Below are positions 56,847-64,000 of a stretch of 64,000 bases of DNA, piece by piece (the stretch's first letter is position 1; the number at the start of each line of letters is the position of its first letter). A program made the translations under genes and the position numbers. Under the pieces are notes generated by a model. That model searched no databases. It was not told the DNA's origin and worked only from the letters and a program-made list of their open reading frames with translations. The stretch covers positions 1,054,001-1,118,000 of the forward strand of contig OY969779.1 in NCBI GenBank assembly GCA_963703015.1. Direction: 5' to 3'. This stretch comes from Methanobacterium_B sp963703015. GTDB lineage: Archaea > Methanobacteriota > Methanobacteria > Methanobacteriales > Methanobacteriaceae.

Positions 56847-58337
56847 TTATGCCAACTCCCCTGTATTTTCTGGTTTGGTTTCCTGTTTTTCAGATGAATC
56901 TTCCTGGACTTCTATGTTTTCCCCAACTGCGGGTTCTTCTTCAAACTCCAACATATTCCATACTGGACTGTAAATATTTTTGTACATATCCTTTGCAAGG
57001 TTTACAAATCCTTCAAAGCCCATGTAAGGTCCGTTCTCATATGAATGGATCAATAGGCATGGTACTCCTAATTTATGTGCCAAATATTTCTCTTTTACAC
57101 CGGCCAATATTAGATCTGGTTTGTACACCTGGATAATCTCTTCAAATTCTAAAGAGTTTGGATCGTCCACTATGAGTGTGCCCTCTTTAACACGGCTTTT
57201 CATCTTTTCATATCCGTCTTTATGTTCAAATTGAGATGCTACAGCCACAGTTTCCATTCCCAGTTCTTCTTCAAGTGGTTTTGATAAGTGATAACTCTTT
57301 GGACCTCCAGAGAATATGAATACTCTTTTTCCTTGTAATTTAGACTTGTAAAATTCAATTTCAGGGGCAACTTTTTCCATTCGAGATTCAATTACCTTTT
57401 CTGCCTCTTCTTCAAGTCCGAAATATTTACCAATTGTTCTAAGGTTTTCTGCACAGTACTTGGTACTGAAAAAGTCAACCTTGATGTATGGAACACCGTA
57501 CTTCTCTTCTATGAGATCTGCAATGTAAGTTGCAGACCTTTGACACCTTACTAGGCTTAATTTTGCCCTGTGCATCCAGCATATTTCATCGTGACTACAG
57601 TCTCCTGTGAATTTGCTCAGCAGGTTGATTCCCATCTCCTCTAGATACTCTTTAATTATCCAAAGGTCTCCATCGATGTTGTATTCACCTATGAGGTTCA
57701 CATCATAGGGTGTTGTTTGTAGTGGCTCCTTGGTACCTACAAGGTTCTCGAATAAAGTCAAGTTTCCTACGTGATGCCCCTTAGACTGGCTCGGTCCACA
57801 GAATCCTGGCGCATTGAATGCAACTACCTGAATTCCAAGTTCTTCTGATGTTTCCTTGGCTACTGCATCCAGATCATCTCCAATTAATCCGGTTGTACAT
57901 GTTGAGTAGGTGTAAATTGCAGTTGCTTCTGGAAATTCTTTATGAGCTTCAATTATTGATTTTTTTAACTTTTTCATTCCTCCAAAAACCACATCAGATT
58001 CTTGAAGATCTGTACCTAGAATGTACTTGAGGTTGAAGTTGTCTATTGGAAACTTCTCACCATTGGGCATATCCGGAGTTGTTGGGTATCTTTTGGTTCC
58101 GTATCCGTAGCTTGTACAGCCTATAGGTGAATGAACTACGTGTATTACGTCTTTTATAGCACCAGTGATAACTCCTTTTACTCCTGCAAATGCACATCCC
58201 CTTTCTGACATTGACCCAGGCACTGTTTTAGTGTTGCAGTCTGGAATTTCGTCTTCTGGATCTGAGCAATGCTTTACATAAACATGATTTTTTCTTTGAG
58301 GGATCTTTTTATCCACTTCTAAAAGTTTGTAAGGCAT
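56847..58337 (-). CDS. nifD: Nitrogenase molybdenum-iron protein alpha chain
   Basis: Alpha subunit holding the FeMo cofactor. Every key residue is visible: P-cluster cysteines at about 48, 74 and 147; Q184 and H188 in SQSKGHH beside the cofactor; the cofactor cysteine 265 in LVRCQRSATYI; and the cofactor histidine in LLIHSYENGPY near residue 422. The protein is therefore a real molybdenum-type catalytic subunit. The last 35 or so residues are a low-complexity acidic tail (with EEEPAVGENIEV and KQETKPENTGELA), not part of the usual fold. GGAG precedes the ATG. Confidence 0.96.
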   Translation of the reverse strand: MPYKLLEVDKKIPQRKNHVYVKHCSDPEDEIPDCNTKTVPGSMSERGCAFAGVKGVITGAIKDVIHVVHSPIGCTSYGYGTKRYPTTPDMPNGEKFPIDNFNLKYILGTDLQESDVVFGGMKKLKKSIIEAHKEFPEATAIYTYSTCTTGLIGDDLDAVAKETSEELGIQVVAFNAPGFCGPSQSKGHHVGNLTLFENLVGTKEPLQTTPYDVNLIGEYNIDGDLWIIKEYLEEMGINLLSKFTGDCSHDEICWMHRAKLSLVRCQRSATYIADLIEEKYGVPYIKVDFFSTKYCAENLRTIGKYFGLEEEAEKVIESRMEKVAPEIEFYKSKLQGKRVFIFSGGPKSYHLSKPLEEELGMETVAVASQFEHKDGYEKMKSRVKEGTLIVDDPNSLEFEEIIQVYKPDLILAGVKEKYLAHKLGVPCLLIHSYENGPYMGFEGFVNLAKDMYKNIYSPVWNMLEFEEEPAVGENIEVQEDSSEKQETKPENTGELA

Positions 58338-58405
58338 TTAATAATTCTCCTAAATTGTTATAAATCGAATATATTGAAATGTTTTAATTGATAAAAACTA
58401 TTTTT

Positions 58406-58774
58406 TTAAGTAATTGCACTGTCTCCCTGTTCAGATGTTCTAACTCTGAACGCTTCTTCAATAGGGCTTACAAACACCTTGCCATCACCTATTTGTCCTG
58501 TGTGATTTACTTTAATAATGGCCTGAACAACCAATGCCACTTCCTCGTCTGGTACAACCAATGAAATCATTCTCTTTGGTATGTACCTCATGGCACCCTC
58601 CATTTCAAGCAGTGCAGGATCATCAATTTCAAAGTTAACCTCATCTAAGATCGCCCTTTGTTTTCCCCTTCCCATTACTCTTGATGCATTCATTGCAGGA
58701 AATCCTAATGAATCTAAGACTTCTTTAGTCCTTGTAACCTTTTTTGGGCGTATAATAGCGGTAATTTCTTTCAT
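58406..58774 (-). CDS. nifI2: Nitrogenase PII-like regulator NifI2
   Basis: PII-family protein that, with NifI1, switches off dinitrogenase by direct binding when ammonium appears and is relieved by 2-oxoglutarate. The start MKEITAIIRPKKVTRTKEVL, the T-loop region MGRGKQRAILDEVNFEID, and GQIGDGKVFVSPIEEAFRVR are seen. Its 122 residues, longer than NifI1 because of the T-loop, mark it as the NifI2 type. Confidence 0.93.
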   Translation of the reverse strand: MKEITAIIRPKKVTRTKEVLDSLGFPAMNASRVMGRGKQRAILDEVNFEIDDPALLEMEGAMRYIPKRMISLVVPDEEVALVVQAIIKVNHTGQIGDGKVFVSPIEEAFRVRTSEQGDSAIT

Positions 58775-58801
58775 TTCTAAAACATCCTTAGTTTTTAAAC
58801 C

Positions 58802-59119
58802 CTACAAACTGCTGCTTCTAGTTCTTACAGTGTAAGCTTCATCTACAGGGCTTATGAATATCTTTCCATCTCCAAAGTTTCCTGTGTAAGATGTGTCTGT
58901 GACTATTTCTACGATTTTATCGGCTTTTTCATCTTCTACCACCAACATCAGCATTGTTTTAGGTATTTCGTCGTAGTAAATATTTTCAAGCTGAATACCC
59001 TTTTGTTTTCCACGGCCAATGACTTCCATTTTAGTCATGGCAACAAATCCTGCCTCATCAAGTGCGTCAATGACGTTTTCAACCCTTTCCGGTCTAATAA
59101 TTGCTCTGATCATTTTCAT
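58802..59119 (-). CDS. nifI1: Nitrogenase PII-like regulator NifI1
   Basis: PII-family partner of NifI2. MKMIRAIIRPERVENVIDAL, IGRGKQKGIQLENIYYDEIP (shorter T-loop) and GNFGDGKIFISPVDEAYTVR are seen; 105 residues is the NifI1 length. In methanogens nifI1 normally follows nifH; here it follows an 84-codon NifH-like remnant. GGAGGA precedes the ATG. Confidence 0.93.
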   Translation of the reverse strand: MKMIRAIIRPERVENVIDALDEAGFVAMTKMEVIGRGKQKGIQLENIYYDEIPKTMLMLVVEDEKADKIVEIVTDTSYTGNFGDGKIFISPVDEAYTVRTRSSSL

Positions 59120-59194
59120 TACGATTCCTCCAATAATCGACTATCTGTAACGATTAAGTCCAAAATAATATATTAATTCAAAATATCTTTAGAT

Positions 59195-59449
59195 TTAATC
59201 TCCACAAAGGTTAATACATTTTAAATACTCAATAACATCTTTGTAGACGTTTTTTTCTACAATATTTGATTCTTCTATCTTGGTTTGCAGGTTTTCTACT
59301 AGAATATTTTCCTTGCATTTAACTTGAAGCATAGATCCACGAACCATTGAGCTTTTGATGTGAAAATGTGCCATGGCTTCAATTGGACCTATCTTTGTTT
59401 TGGACCTCTTAATTTCAGTTTTACCATATTCAGCAATTTTCTTAACCAT
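59195..59449 (-). CDS. NifH-like remnant or mini-protein, P-loop lost
   Basis: An 84-residue open frame in the place where methanogens have nifH. It begins MVKKIAEYGK, the exact opening of methanogen NifH apart from one residue (MVKKIA.YGK), keeps a weak match through MAHFHIK (NifH has ALAYFHDKK) and ends KCINLCGD, like the region around the QCVESGG block about 85 residues into NifH. The P-loop GKGGIGKST is replaced by GKTEIKRSKT, so ATP binding should be lost, and the two cluster cysteines of NifH lie beyond the end. The frame is open with a ribosome binding site (GAGGTT). I read it as a degenerated, shortened nifH copy; an unrelated small protein with a chance match at the start is possible. 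Confidence 0.55.
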   Translation of the reverse strand: MVKKIAEYGKTEIKRSKTKIGPIEAMAHFHIKSSMVRGSMLQVKCKENILVENLQTKIEESNIVEKNVYKDVIEYLKCINLCGD

Positions 59450-59513
59450 TTTAACCTCTTTAAATTGTTTTAAATTTTTTCATTCATCAACTTCATTTTT
59501 GAAGTGCATAGTA

Positions 59514-59538
59514 TCGGAAGAAGGAAGCCTCTTTCCGA
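59514..59538 (-). promoter_or_regulatory. NrpR-type operator of the nif operon
   Basis: GGAA (59523-59526), six bases, TTCC (59533-59536) is an exact match to the GGAA-N6-TTCC operator recognised by the nitrogen repressor NrpR in methanogens. A second, overlapping arm pair TCGGAA (59514-59519) and TTCCGA (59533-59538) makes a wider inverted repeat. It lies just downstream of the TATA box, over the expected start point, where a repressor would block transcription. Confidence 0.75.
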
Positions 59539-59560
59539 CAACTTACAATTGAATCTCATA

Positions 59561-59569
59561 TTATATAAA
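59561..59569 (-). promoter_or_regulatory. TATA box of the nif operon
   Basis: TTTATATAA on the minus strand. The expected transcription start, about 25 bases on, is near 59538, at the edge of the operator. This leaves a leader of about 90 bases before the NifH-like gene. Confidence 0.65.
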
Positions 59570-59745
59570 CATTTGGATCAAAATGAGTATCAGAACCAAA
59601 TTTTGGCATAATTACTAAATTTAATACCAAACATACCAATATAAACTAAACAAAACAAGTATAATCCTATAATTAAATGAACATTAATCTAATTTTTAAA
59701 AAATAATGTATTCATAGTAAAAAATTTGTAAAAATTGAAGAAAAT

Positions 59746-59946
59746 TCACTCTTTAATCTTTTTTGCGCAATCAAAACAGTAATTAGTATCACGATTAGTT
59801 TTAAATGTTTTTCCACATTCTTTACAAACAACTTCTTTCAAAGAACAGTTTTTATCGACAATATCCAGTGAACAGGAACATTTCCATCCCATTTTACCCT
59901 TTAAGCTTTGTTCAAATGCTTTATCTTCATCTGAAAGTTTTGACAT
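59746..59946 (-). CDS. Small zinc-ribbon protein, 66 residues
   Basis: A small cytoplasmic protein with CSCSLDIV, a CKEC knuckle (residues about 41-44) in EVVCKECGKTF and a CFDC knuckle near 57-60 in TNYCFDCAKK. The C-terminal CxxC pairs form a probable zinc ribbon. AGGTGA precedes the ATG by 5 bases. The function is unknown. Its gene lies directly upstream of the nif promoter on the same strand, but the 296-base gap makes a separate unit likely. Confidence 0.7.
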   Translation of the reverse strand: MSKLSDEDKAFEQSLKGKMGWKCSCSLDIVDKNCSLKEVVCKECGKTFKTNRDTNYCFDCAKKIKE

Positions 59947-60094
59947 AGTATCACCTACAAACCTTGTATTTAATTTTATATTTTATACAATATAATACCC
60001 CAATGCAAAACTTGTAATTTGCATCAACATGTAATTAAATTCAAAAATATAATAGTAACTTGGATGAAATCTAGCTTAATTTTAGAGGGAAAAA

Positions 60095-60859
60095 ATGAAG
60101 GATATACTTCAAAAACTTAAAAATGGTGAAATTTCAGTTGAATCAGCTGAAAAAATGCTCAGAAACGATCATATAATTGAATTAGAAGATTTTGCAAAGA
60201 TGGACATCCATAGAGAGATGAGAACTGGAATTCCTGAAGCAGTGTTTGCTGAAGGTAAAGACGATGAAGAACTACTCAAAATAATAAAAAGCTGCTCCAA
60301 TAATGGAATTATCGTTACCAGACTCCCTAATCAGCGTTACCAACAACTGGAAGAAGAAATCAACGGAGTCATAACTCCAGACATGACAATTGAATACAAT
60401 CAAAAGGCAAGAATTTTAGTTATCAGAACACAAGAAGTAAAAAAAATTGGTAAAATCGGCTTAATAACTGCAGGAACTTCAGATATCCCAGTAGCAGAAG
60501 AAACAAGGATAGTTGCAGAAGAATCTGGATGCGAAGTATTAAAATCCTATGACGTGGGTGTTGCAGGAATTCACCGACTATTCAGCCAGATAAGGTTAAT
60601 GCTTGATGCTAATGTGGAAGTGATAGTTGTTGTGGCCGGAATGGAAGGTGCTTTACCATCCGTTGTTGCGGGTTTGGTTGATGTGCCAGTGGTAGGTGTA
60701 CCAACATCTGTTGGTTATGGTGTTGGTGAAGGCGGATTCACAGCACTTTATGCCATGTTACAATCTTGTGCTCCAGGTATTGCAGTAGTAAATATAGACA
60801 ATGGATTTGGAGCAGCCATATTCGCATCAAAAATCATTAAATCAAGAAAAAGAAGTTAA
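60095..60859 (+). CDS. larB: LarB, nickel-pincer cofactor pyridinium synthase
   Basis: LarB carboxylates and hydrolyses nicotinate adenine dinucleotide in the first step of the nickel-pincer cofactor of lactate racemase-like enzymes. The N-terminal MKDILQKLKNGEISVESAEK, the conserved EAVFAEGKDDEEL (about residues 49-61), GLITAGTSDIPVAEE, VAGMEGALPSVVAGLVDVPV and PTSVGYGVGEGG (the AIR-carboxylase-like core) are clear. Length 254 is normal. LarC and LarE are not nearby; methanogens often carry larB apart from them. It is transcribed towards the next gene, which is on the other strand. Confidence 0.93.
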   Translation: MKDILQKLKNGEISVESAEKMLRNDHIIELEDFAKMDIHREMRTGIPEAVFAEGKDDEELLKIIKSCSNNGIIVTRLPNQRYQQLEEEINGVITPDMTIEYNQKARILVIRTQEVKKIGKIGLITAGTSDIPVAEETRIVAEESGCEVLKSYDVGVAGIHRLFSQIRLMLDANVEVIVVVAGMEGALPSVVAGLVDVPVVGVPTSVGYGVGEGGFTALYAMLQSCAPGIAVVNIDNGFGAAIFASKIIKSRKRS

Positions 60860-60888
60860 ATTTGTAGATCACCAAAATAACTCTGCTT

Positions 60889-61386
60889 TCATTCCCCTGT
60901 TTTTTTTATCATGAGTTTATGTTCCCTGTACCGCCTATAAATTATGAGTCTGCGTGAAATCATAGCCCCCAGAGTCATCATAATAAAAATCGATGTCAAA
61001 ACATTGAAGTCGATGTAGTGTGCGGATCCTAATGTTTGTTCCCCATAAAATTTTACAACTATCACAATAATCCACACCGCCACAGCTAGAACAGACCCCT
61101 TCATCATGACATTACCATCTTTATCAAGCTTTACTTTCATAAATGACGCTACCACATAACCTATGATTGTTCCTAAAGCGAACCCCCCAACTATCAGGAT
61201 AAAATTTAGTAAACTAGTGAATAAAACTTCATCCACTAAAACTATGGATATAAAAAACATAAATACTGGCATGATCATTAAACCCAATGGTTTAACCCTT
61301 CTTTCTCTAAGTTGAAGTATAACTAGAAAGAGTATGACAATAATAAATGACTGGCTTGTGAACATGCTGTCTGGATAAATTATCAC
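60889..61386 (-). CDS. Unknown membrane protein, about five helices
   Basis: I do not recognise it. The 165 residues have about five hydrophobic stretches (around 11-23, 34-50, 55-80, 98-115 and 127-145) and a basic C-terminal tail (YRRYREHKLMIKK). The start is GTG with GGAG 9 bases upstream. It precedes nothing obvious on the minus strand and lies 43 bases after the small glycine-rich membrane gene, so the two could share a transcript. Confidence 0.6.
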   Translation of the reverse strand: MIIYPDSMFTSQSFIIVILFLVILQLRERRVKPLGLMIMPVFMFFISIVLVDEVLFTSLLNFILIVGGFALGTIIGYVVASFMKVKLDKDGNVMMKGSVLAVAVWIIVIVVKFYGEQTLGSAHYIDFNVLTSIFIMMTLGAMISRRLIIYRRYREHKLMIKKTGE

Positions 61387-61429
61387 TGAAAAAATCTCCG
61401 ATTAATCTGTAAAAAAATTAAAAAATAGT

Positions 61430-61801
61430 TTAGTTTTTACCACTAATAAGTGATCCTATTGCACCACCAACTCCCACCACGAATCCACTGGTGACGAAGA
61501 TAGTTAATATCCATACAATAGATGCTGCTGCTGCCACACCAAACCCTACGAGTCCAGCAGTAATGGTTCCACCTATTAATAATATGATGGAGATCACTAT
61601 TGCACCGAATGCTCCTGCAACAAGTCCATTACCAAATCCAGTGAGAACTCCACCACCTACCATGAGTCCTACAACTATACCTGCAATGAACAATCCAATA
61701 CTTATTCCAACAAAACCCATGAAATAACCGAAAACATTTGAAAGGATAACAGCAAGTATAAATCCTACAAATGCGGCAGTCCAATTAACCAAACCAATCA
61801 C
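61430..61801 (-). CDS. Small glycine-rich membrane protein (DUF5518-like)
   Basis: About 120 residues, almost wholly hydrophobic, with four glycine-rich helices (for example GFILAVILSNVFGYFMGFVG and GVLTGFGNGLVAGAFGAIVI). The NWTAAFVGFILA start is like DUF5518 proteins of Methanobacteriales; I recall the family only loosely. The GTG at 61801 lies inside the likely ribosome binding site (GGGGTGAT), so a TTG at 61792 may be the true start. The function is unknown. Confidence 0.62.
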   Translation of the reverse strand: MIGLVNWTAAFVGFILAVILSNVFGYFMGFVGISIGLFIAGIVVGLMVGGGVLTGFGNGLVAGAFGAIVISIILLIGGTITAGLVGFGVAAAASIVWILTIFVTSGFVVGVGGAIGSLISGKN

Positions 61802-61880
61802 CCCTTTTGTTTCATAACCATGTTATATGAGTATTTTTATGTAACTCAAGTTATATAAACCCTTTTATGTGGTCATAACT

Positions 61881-62249
61881 TTAATCAACATCCTCAACGT
61901 ACATAAGGGGATAATTAAGTTCTGATACAAACTTCAATCTGATTACAGCTTGTTTATCAGAGGAGACCGTAGTTACCTTTACATCTAACATTTCGCCTGA
62001 CAATGAAACATAATCAAATTCATTGGAAATTTCTTCCAGTTTTTTACGATCTATTTCTACTTCAACATTGGAAACACAAGGTTGAACAGACATTGCATCT
62101 TCAATTGCTTTTTCAAGCGATTCAACAGAATCAATATTGACAGGAGTCCCAACAAACTGATGGAACAAAGCGCCCATTGTTATGGCCCCTTCAAAAATAG
62201 CCCTTTCCCTGTTTGTTATATTATTAAAGTACTTTTCTTCTGGATCCAC
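61881..62249 (-). CDS. mptD: Archaeal dihydroneopterin aldolase MptD
   Basis: MptD cleaves 7,8-dihydroneopterin in the synthesis of methanopterin, the C1 carrier of methanogenesis. NITNRERAIFEGAITMGALF near residue 10, followed by HQFVGTPVNIDSVESLEKAI, is the family's main block. The frame extends three codons upstream, but AGGTG lies 6 bases before the GTG at 62249, which gives 122 residues and avoids overlap of more than a base or two with the sortase gene. The call is by memory of the archaeal-specific family. Confidence 0.78.
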   Translation of the reverse strand: MDPEEKYFNNITNRERAIFEGAITMGALFHQFVGTPVNIDSVESLEKAIEDAMSVQPCVSNVEVEIDRKKLEEISNEFDYVSLSGEMLDVKVTTVSSDKQAVIRLKFVSELNYPLMYVEDVD

Positions 62250-62250
62250 T

Positions 62251-62970
62251 TTAAACACCTAACAAATTATTAAACCATGACAGTTGAGATTCAATTGCAT
62301 CTGGAGGAATGGGAAATACATATGCCAGTACCAGAAATGCTGTTATTGCCACAACTGCCAAAAATATTATGTACTGATCATCCTTTAAAGGATACAAAAA
62401 GCTCAAAATCATCCCGCCAACAAAGAAGCCCACCACAATAAATATTCCATATGGAGGTTCTGAAGTATGGGGCTGGGAATTATTAATTGGATAAATTGAT
62501 ACTTGATTAGCTTCTATTATGAGTCTCTGTGCATCGGATCCCAATGGATAACATGTTATTAAAAACAGTTTATTTCCCTGTTCTATGTTTAATCTGTAGG
62601 AATCATCTACAACTGTTGAATTAACAACTGCATACTCAACATTACCTATTCCTGGCCATGCCACTGTGATGTTATCACCAGCCTTGAGCTTGTCAAGATT
62701 TAAAAAGGGTGATCCATGAAATGTTCTGTGTCCAAAAAGGGCCGTTGTTCCAAAACTTGGTTTAGCAGATTGTGGATCGTAATAAATTCCATAATCCACT
62801 GATTTGTTGTTAATTGCTTGATCTACATTTATCGATGGAATTTCTATGTAAGGAGTATTTGTACTATTTTGAGAATTGTTGTCTGATGAGGAATAGTAAC
62901 TTACTTCAATCAAACAGTAGAGTGATATGATTATTATTCCAATTAAAACAAATAAAGTTGAGAGTTTCAT
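62251..62970 (-). CDS. Sortase (class D/E-like transpeptidase)
   Basis: Membrane-anchored transpeptidase: an N-terminal anchor (residues 5-22), then the sortase barrel starting YIEIPSINVDQAI. The catalytic histidine is H81 in FGHRTFHGSPF, the cysteine C140 in LITCYPLG and the arginine R149 in AQRLII, the standard His-Cys-Arg set. Two further hydrophobic segments at about 170-215 follow the barrel, an extra feature. Sortases are known from Methanobacteriales, which have a pseudomurein wall. The gene next door encodes a surface protein that looks like its substrate. Confidence 0.88.
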   Translation of the reverse strand: MKLSTLFVLIGIIIISLYCLIEVSYYSSSDNNSQNSTNTPYIEIPSINVDQAINNKSVDYGIYYDPQSAKPSFGTTALFGHRTFHGSPFLNLDKLKAGDNITVAWPGIGNVEYAVVNSTVVDDSYRLNIEQGNKLFLITCYPLGSDAQRLIIEANQVSIYPINNSQPHTSEPPYGIFIVVGFFVGGMILSFLYPLKDDQYIIFLAVVAITAFLVLAYVFPIPPDAIESQLSWFNNLLGV

Positions 62971-63006
62971 AGTTCTTTGATCTTAATGAGCTCACAACTA
63001 ATAAAT

Positions 63007-63960
63007 TTATCGTAGCACCCTAGCGTAAATTATACCACCAGCTATAATAATTCCGCCTAAGAGGAATAGTCCCCATGGAACTCCGGTATTTTTAGTTGGT
63101 AGTGTTGATGAAGCATTTTTATGGGTGGGGTCGTTAATTTGTGTGGAACCTGTCTTTTTGTTAGCTGGTGTCACAGATGTGCCATTTGGATACGTGTAAG
63201 TGTAGGAGTATCCCTTGGTTTGGCCAGGATACAATGTGACATCCCACGCAGCTGTTTGAGCGCTTGGATTCTCATTATCAATATAACTCACTGTAGGAGA
63301 ACTGCTGGTTAAAACAGAGTTCATTGGCACTATTGGAGCCCTAACTATACCTTCAACCCTAGGGCCTGAAGCCACCATGTTCTTGAGATAGAAGAAGAAT
63401 GTTCCCTGCCATTTAACAACTTGTAAATTAGGATTTAAATATTCTAATTCGTTTGGAAGGAACCAGCTTGATGTTAATCCGGGATCATTTACTGTTGGCC
63501 AGAAAGTGTTAGCAGTAGATCCCCTTTGAATATACCATGGTGCCGGAGGATTGCTTTCCTTTAGTGCAAATGACACAGTTTTTGTTTGTCCCGCATCAAT
63601 TTCCCATCCCAAATCACCCGCAGGATTTATGGAGTTTATCATTCTAATTGCGGAAGGATTGGTTGACAGTATAACCCAGTCTATGGCTGATGAATTAGTC
63701 CCAGTAACTGTTACAGTTCCATCAGCAGTGTACTGTTGACTGACCTTGAAGAATTCAGCATGATCATTGTTGTTGTGAACAGTTAAGCATATGGTGGCTT
63801 GAAGGTACGTGAACTGTAACGTAGACCCTGTTCCCTGGAGCCACGCTTGCTGATCGTTACTTTCACCAAATGTTTCTGCTGATACCATATTGGATGATGC
63901 TAATCCTACTATTAAGACTATAACAGCCACAGAAATAATGTAAATATTGTTAAGATCCAT
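63007..63960 (-). CDS. Secreted surface protein with a sorting-signal-like C-terminus
   Basis: A signal peptide covers about residues 1-28 (ending SSNMVSAE). The exported part has beta-rich, threonine- and asparagine-rich sequence (WVILSTNPSAIRMINSINPA and others). The C-terminus reads STLPTKNTGVPWG, then the helix LFLLGGIIIAGGIIYA, then VLR. A short motif ending in TG, a hydrophobic helix and a basic tail is the layout of sortase substrates, although the motif LPTKNTG is not a standard LPxTG. It lies 36 bases upstream of the sortase gene on the same strand, so the two are probably cotranscribed. The gene starts inside the window and looks complete. Confidence 0.65.
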   Translation of the reverse strand: MDLNNIYIISVAVIVLIVGLASSNMVSAETFGESNDQQAWLQGTGSTLQFTYLQATICLTVHNNNDHAEFFKVSQQYTADGTVTVTGTNSSAIDWVILSTNPSAIRMINSINPAGDLGWEIDAGQTKTVSFALKESNPPAPWYIQRGSTANTFWPTVNDPGLTSSWFLPNELEYLNPNLQVVKWQGTFFFYLKNMVASGPRVEGIVRAPIVPMNSVLTSSSPTVSYIDNENPSAQTAAWDVTLYPGQTKGYSYTYTYPNGTSVTPANKKTGSTQINDPTHKNASSTLPTKNTGVPWGLFLLGGIIIAGGIIYARVLR

Positions 63961-64000
63961 TTTATATCCCCATTACCCTTGAAACAAAGTAAAGATAAGA

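Larger units (their letters stand above)
59450..59745. other. nif promoter region
   Basis: About 296 bases holding the nif promoter and operator (listed separately) and, to the right, the 3' end of the small zinc-ribbon gene on the same strand. No further gene is seen. Confidence 0.6.

Overview
The window is a continuous piece of a methanogenic archaeon's chromosome, most likely a Methanobacterium or close relative (order Methanobacteriales). The evidence is the archaeal information-processing set (RNA polymerase with split A and B subunits, topoisomerase VI, EF-2 with a diphthamide site, archaeal NusA, aIF1A, RIO1), methanogen markers (Sep-tRNA:Cys-tRNA synthase, MptD, KorABCD plus SucC of the incomplete reductive TCA route, a NifI1/NifI2 nitrogenase operon), AT-rich spacers, Shine-Dalgarno motifs of the GGAGG and GGTGA type and many TTG/GTG starts. 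No rRNA, insertion sequence, prophage or CRISPR array was seen.

Layout. 0-12.6 kb: mixed housekeeping genes: GMP synthase subunit B, MsrB, the PCNA-linked repair protein Nre with a DegT-like PLP enzyme, KEOPS Cgi121, citramalate synthase, TrmG10, a geranylgeranyl reductase, small membrane proteins, UPF0280 and MoeA. 12.6-13.3 kb: a spacer that may hold a decayed gene. 13.3-18.0 kb: aIF1A, RIO1, a Dim2/Pno1-like KH protein and Top6B-Top6A. 18.3-27.3 kb: a 48-residue zinc-ribbon protein, GAPDH, a probable PD-(D/E)XK nuclease, a PHP protein, SepCysS, two GyrI-like proteins (one broken by an in-frame TAG), a NYN protein, a DNA ligase-Ku pair and a DUF4013-like membrane protein.

27.6-41.7 kb, all on the minus strand: tRNA-Thr-Pro-Tyr, then tRNA-Asp-Lys running almost directly into rpoH-B''-B'-A'-A''-rpl30e-nusA, then rps12-rps7-fusA-tuf-rps10 and tRNA-Ser. 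41.9-51.5 kb: pgk-tpiA, Taw1, a secreted DUF1002-like protein, an unknown membrane protein, and korD-korA-korB-korC-sucC.

51.9-59.6 kb: the nitrogen-fixation operon, read leftwards as a NifH-like remnant, nifI1, nifI2, nifD, nifK, nifE, nifN and a NifX-like gene, with a ferredoxin behind it. The promoter carries a GGAA-N6-TTCC site of the NrpR operator type. In the slot normally taken by nifH there is only an 84-codon gene with NifH-like ends and a destroyed P-loop. 59.7-64 kb: zinc-ribbon protein, LarB, small membrane proteins, MptD, and a sortase next to a surface protein with a sorting-signal-like C-terminus.

The most interesting items are the NifH remnant, the Ku-ligase pair, the nuclease with an inserted zinc ribbon and an N-terminal PIP-like motif, the TAG-interrupted GyrI paralogue, the sortase-substrate pair, and the tRNA genes at both ends of the RNA polymerase/ribosomal operon. 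All family calls are from reading motifs by eye; no database search was run.
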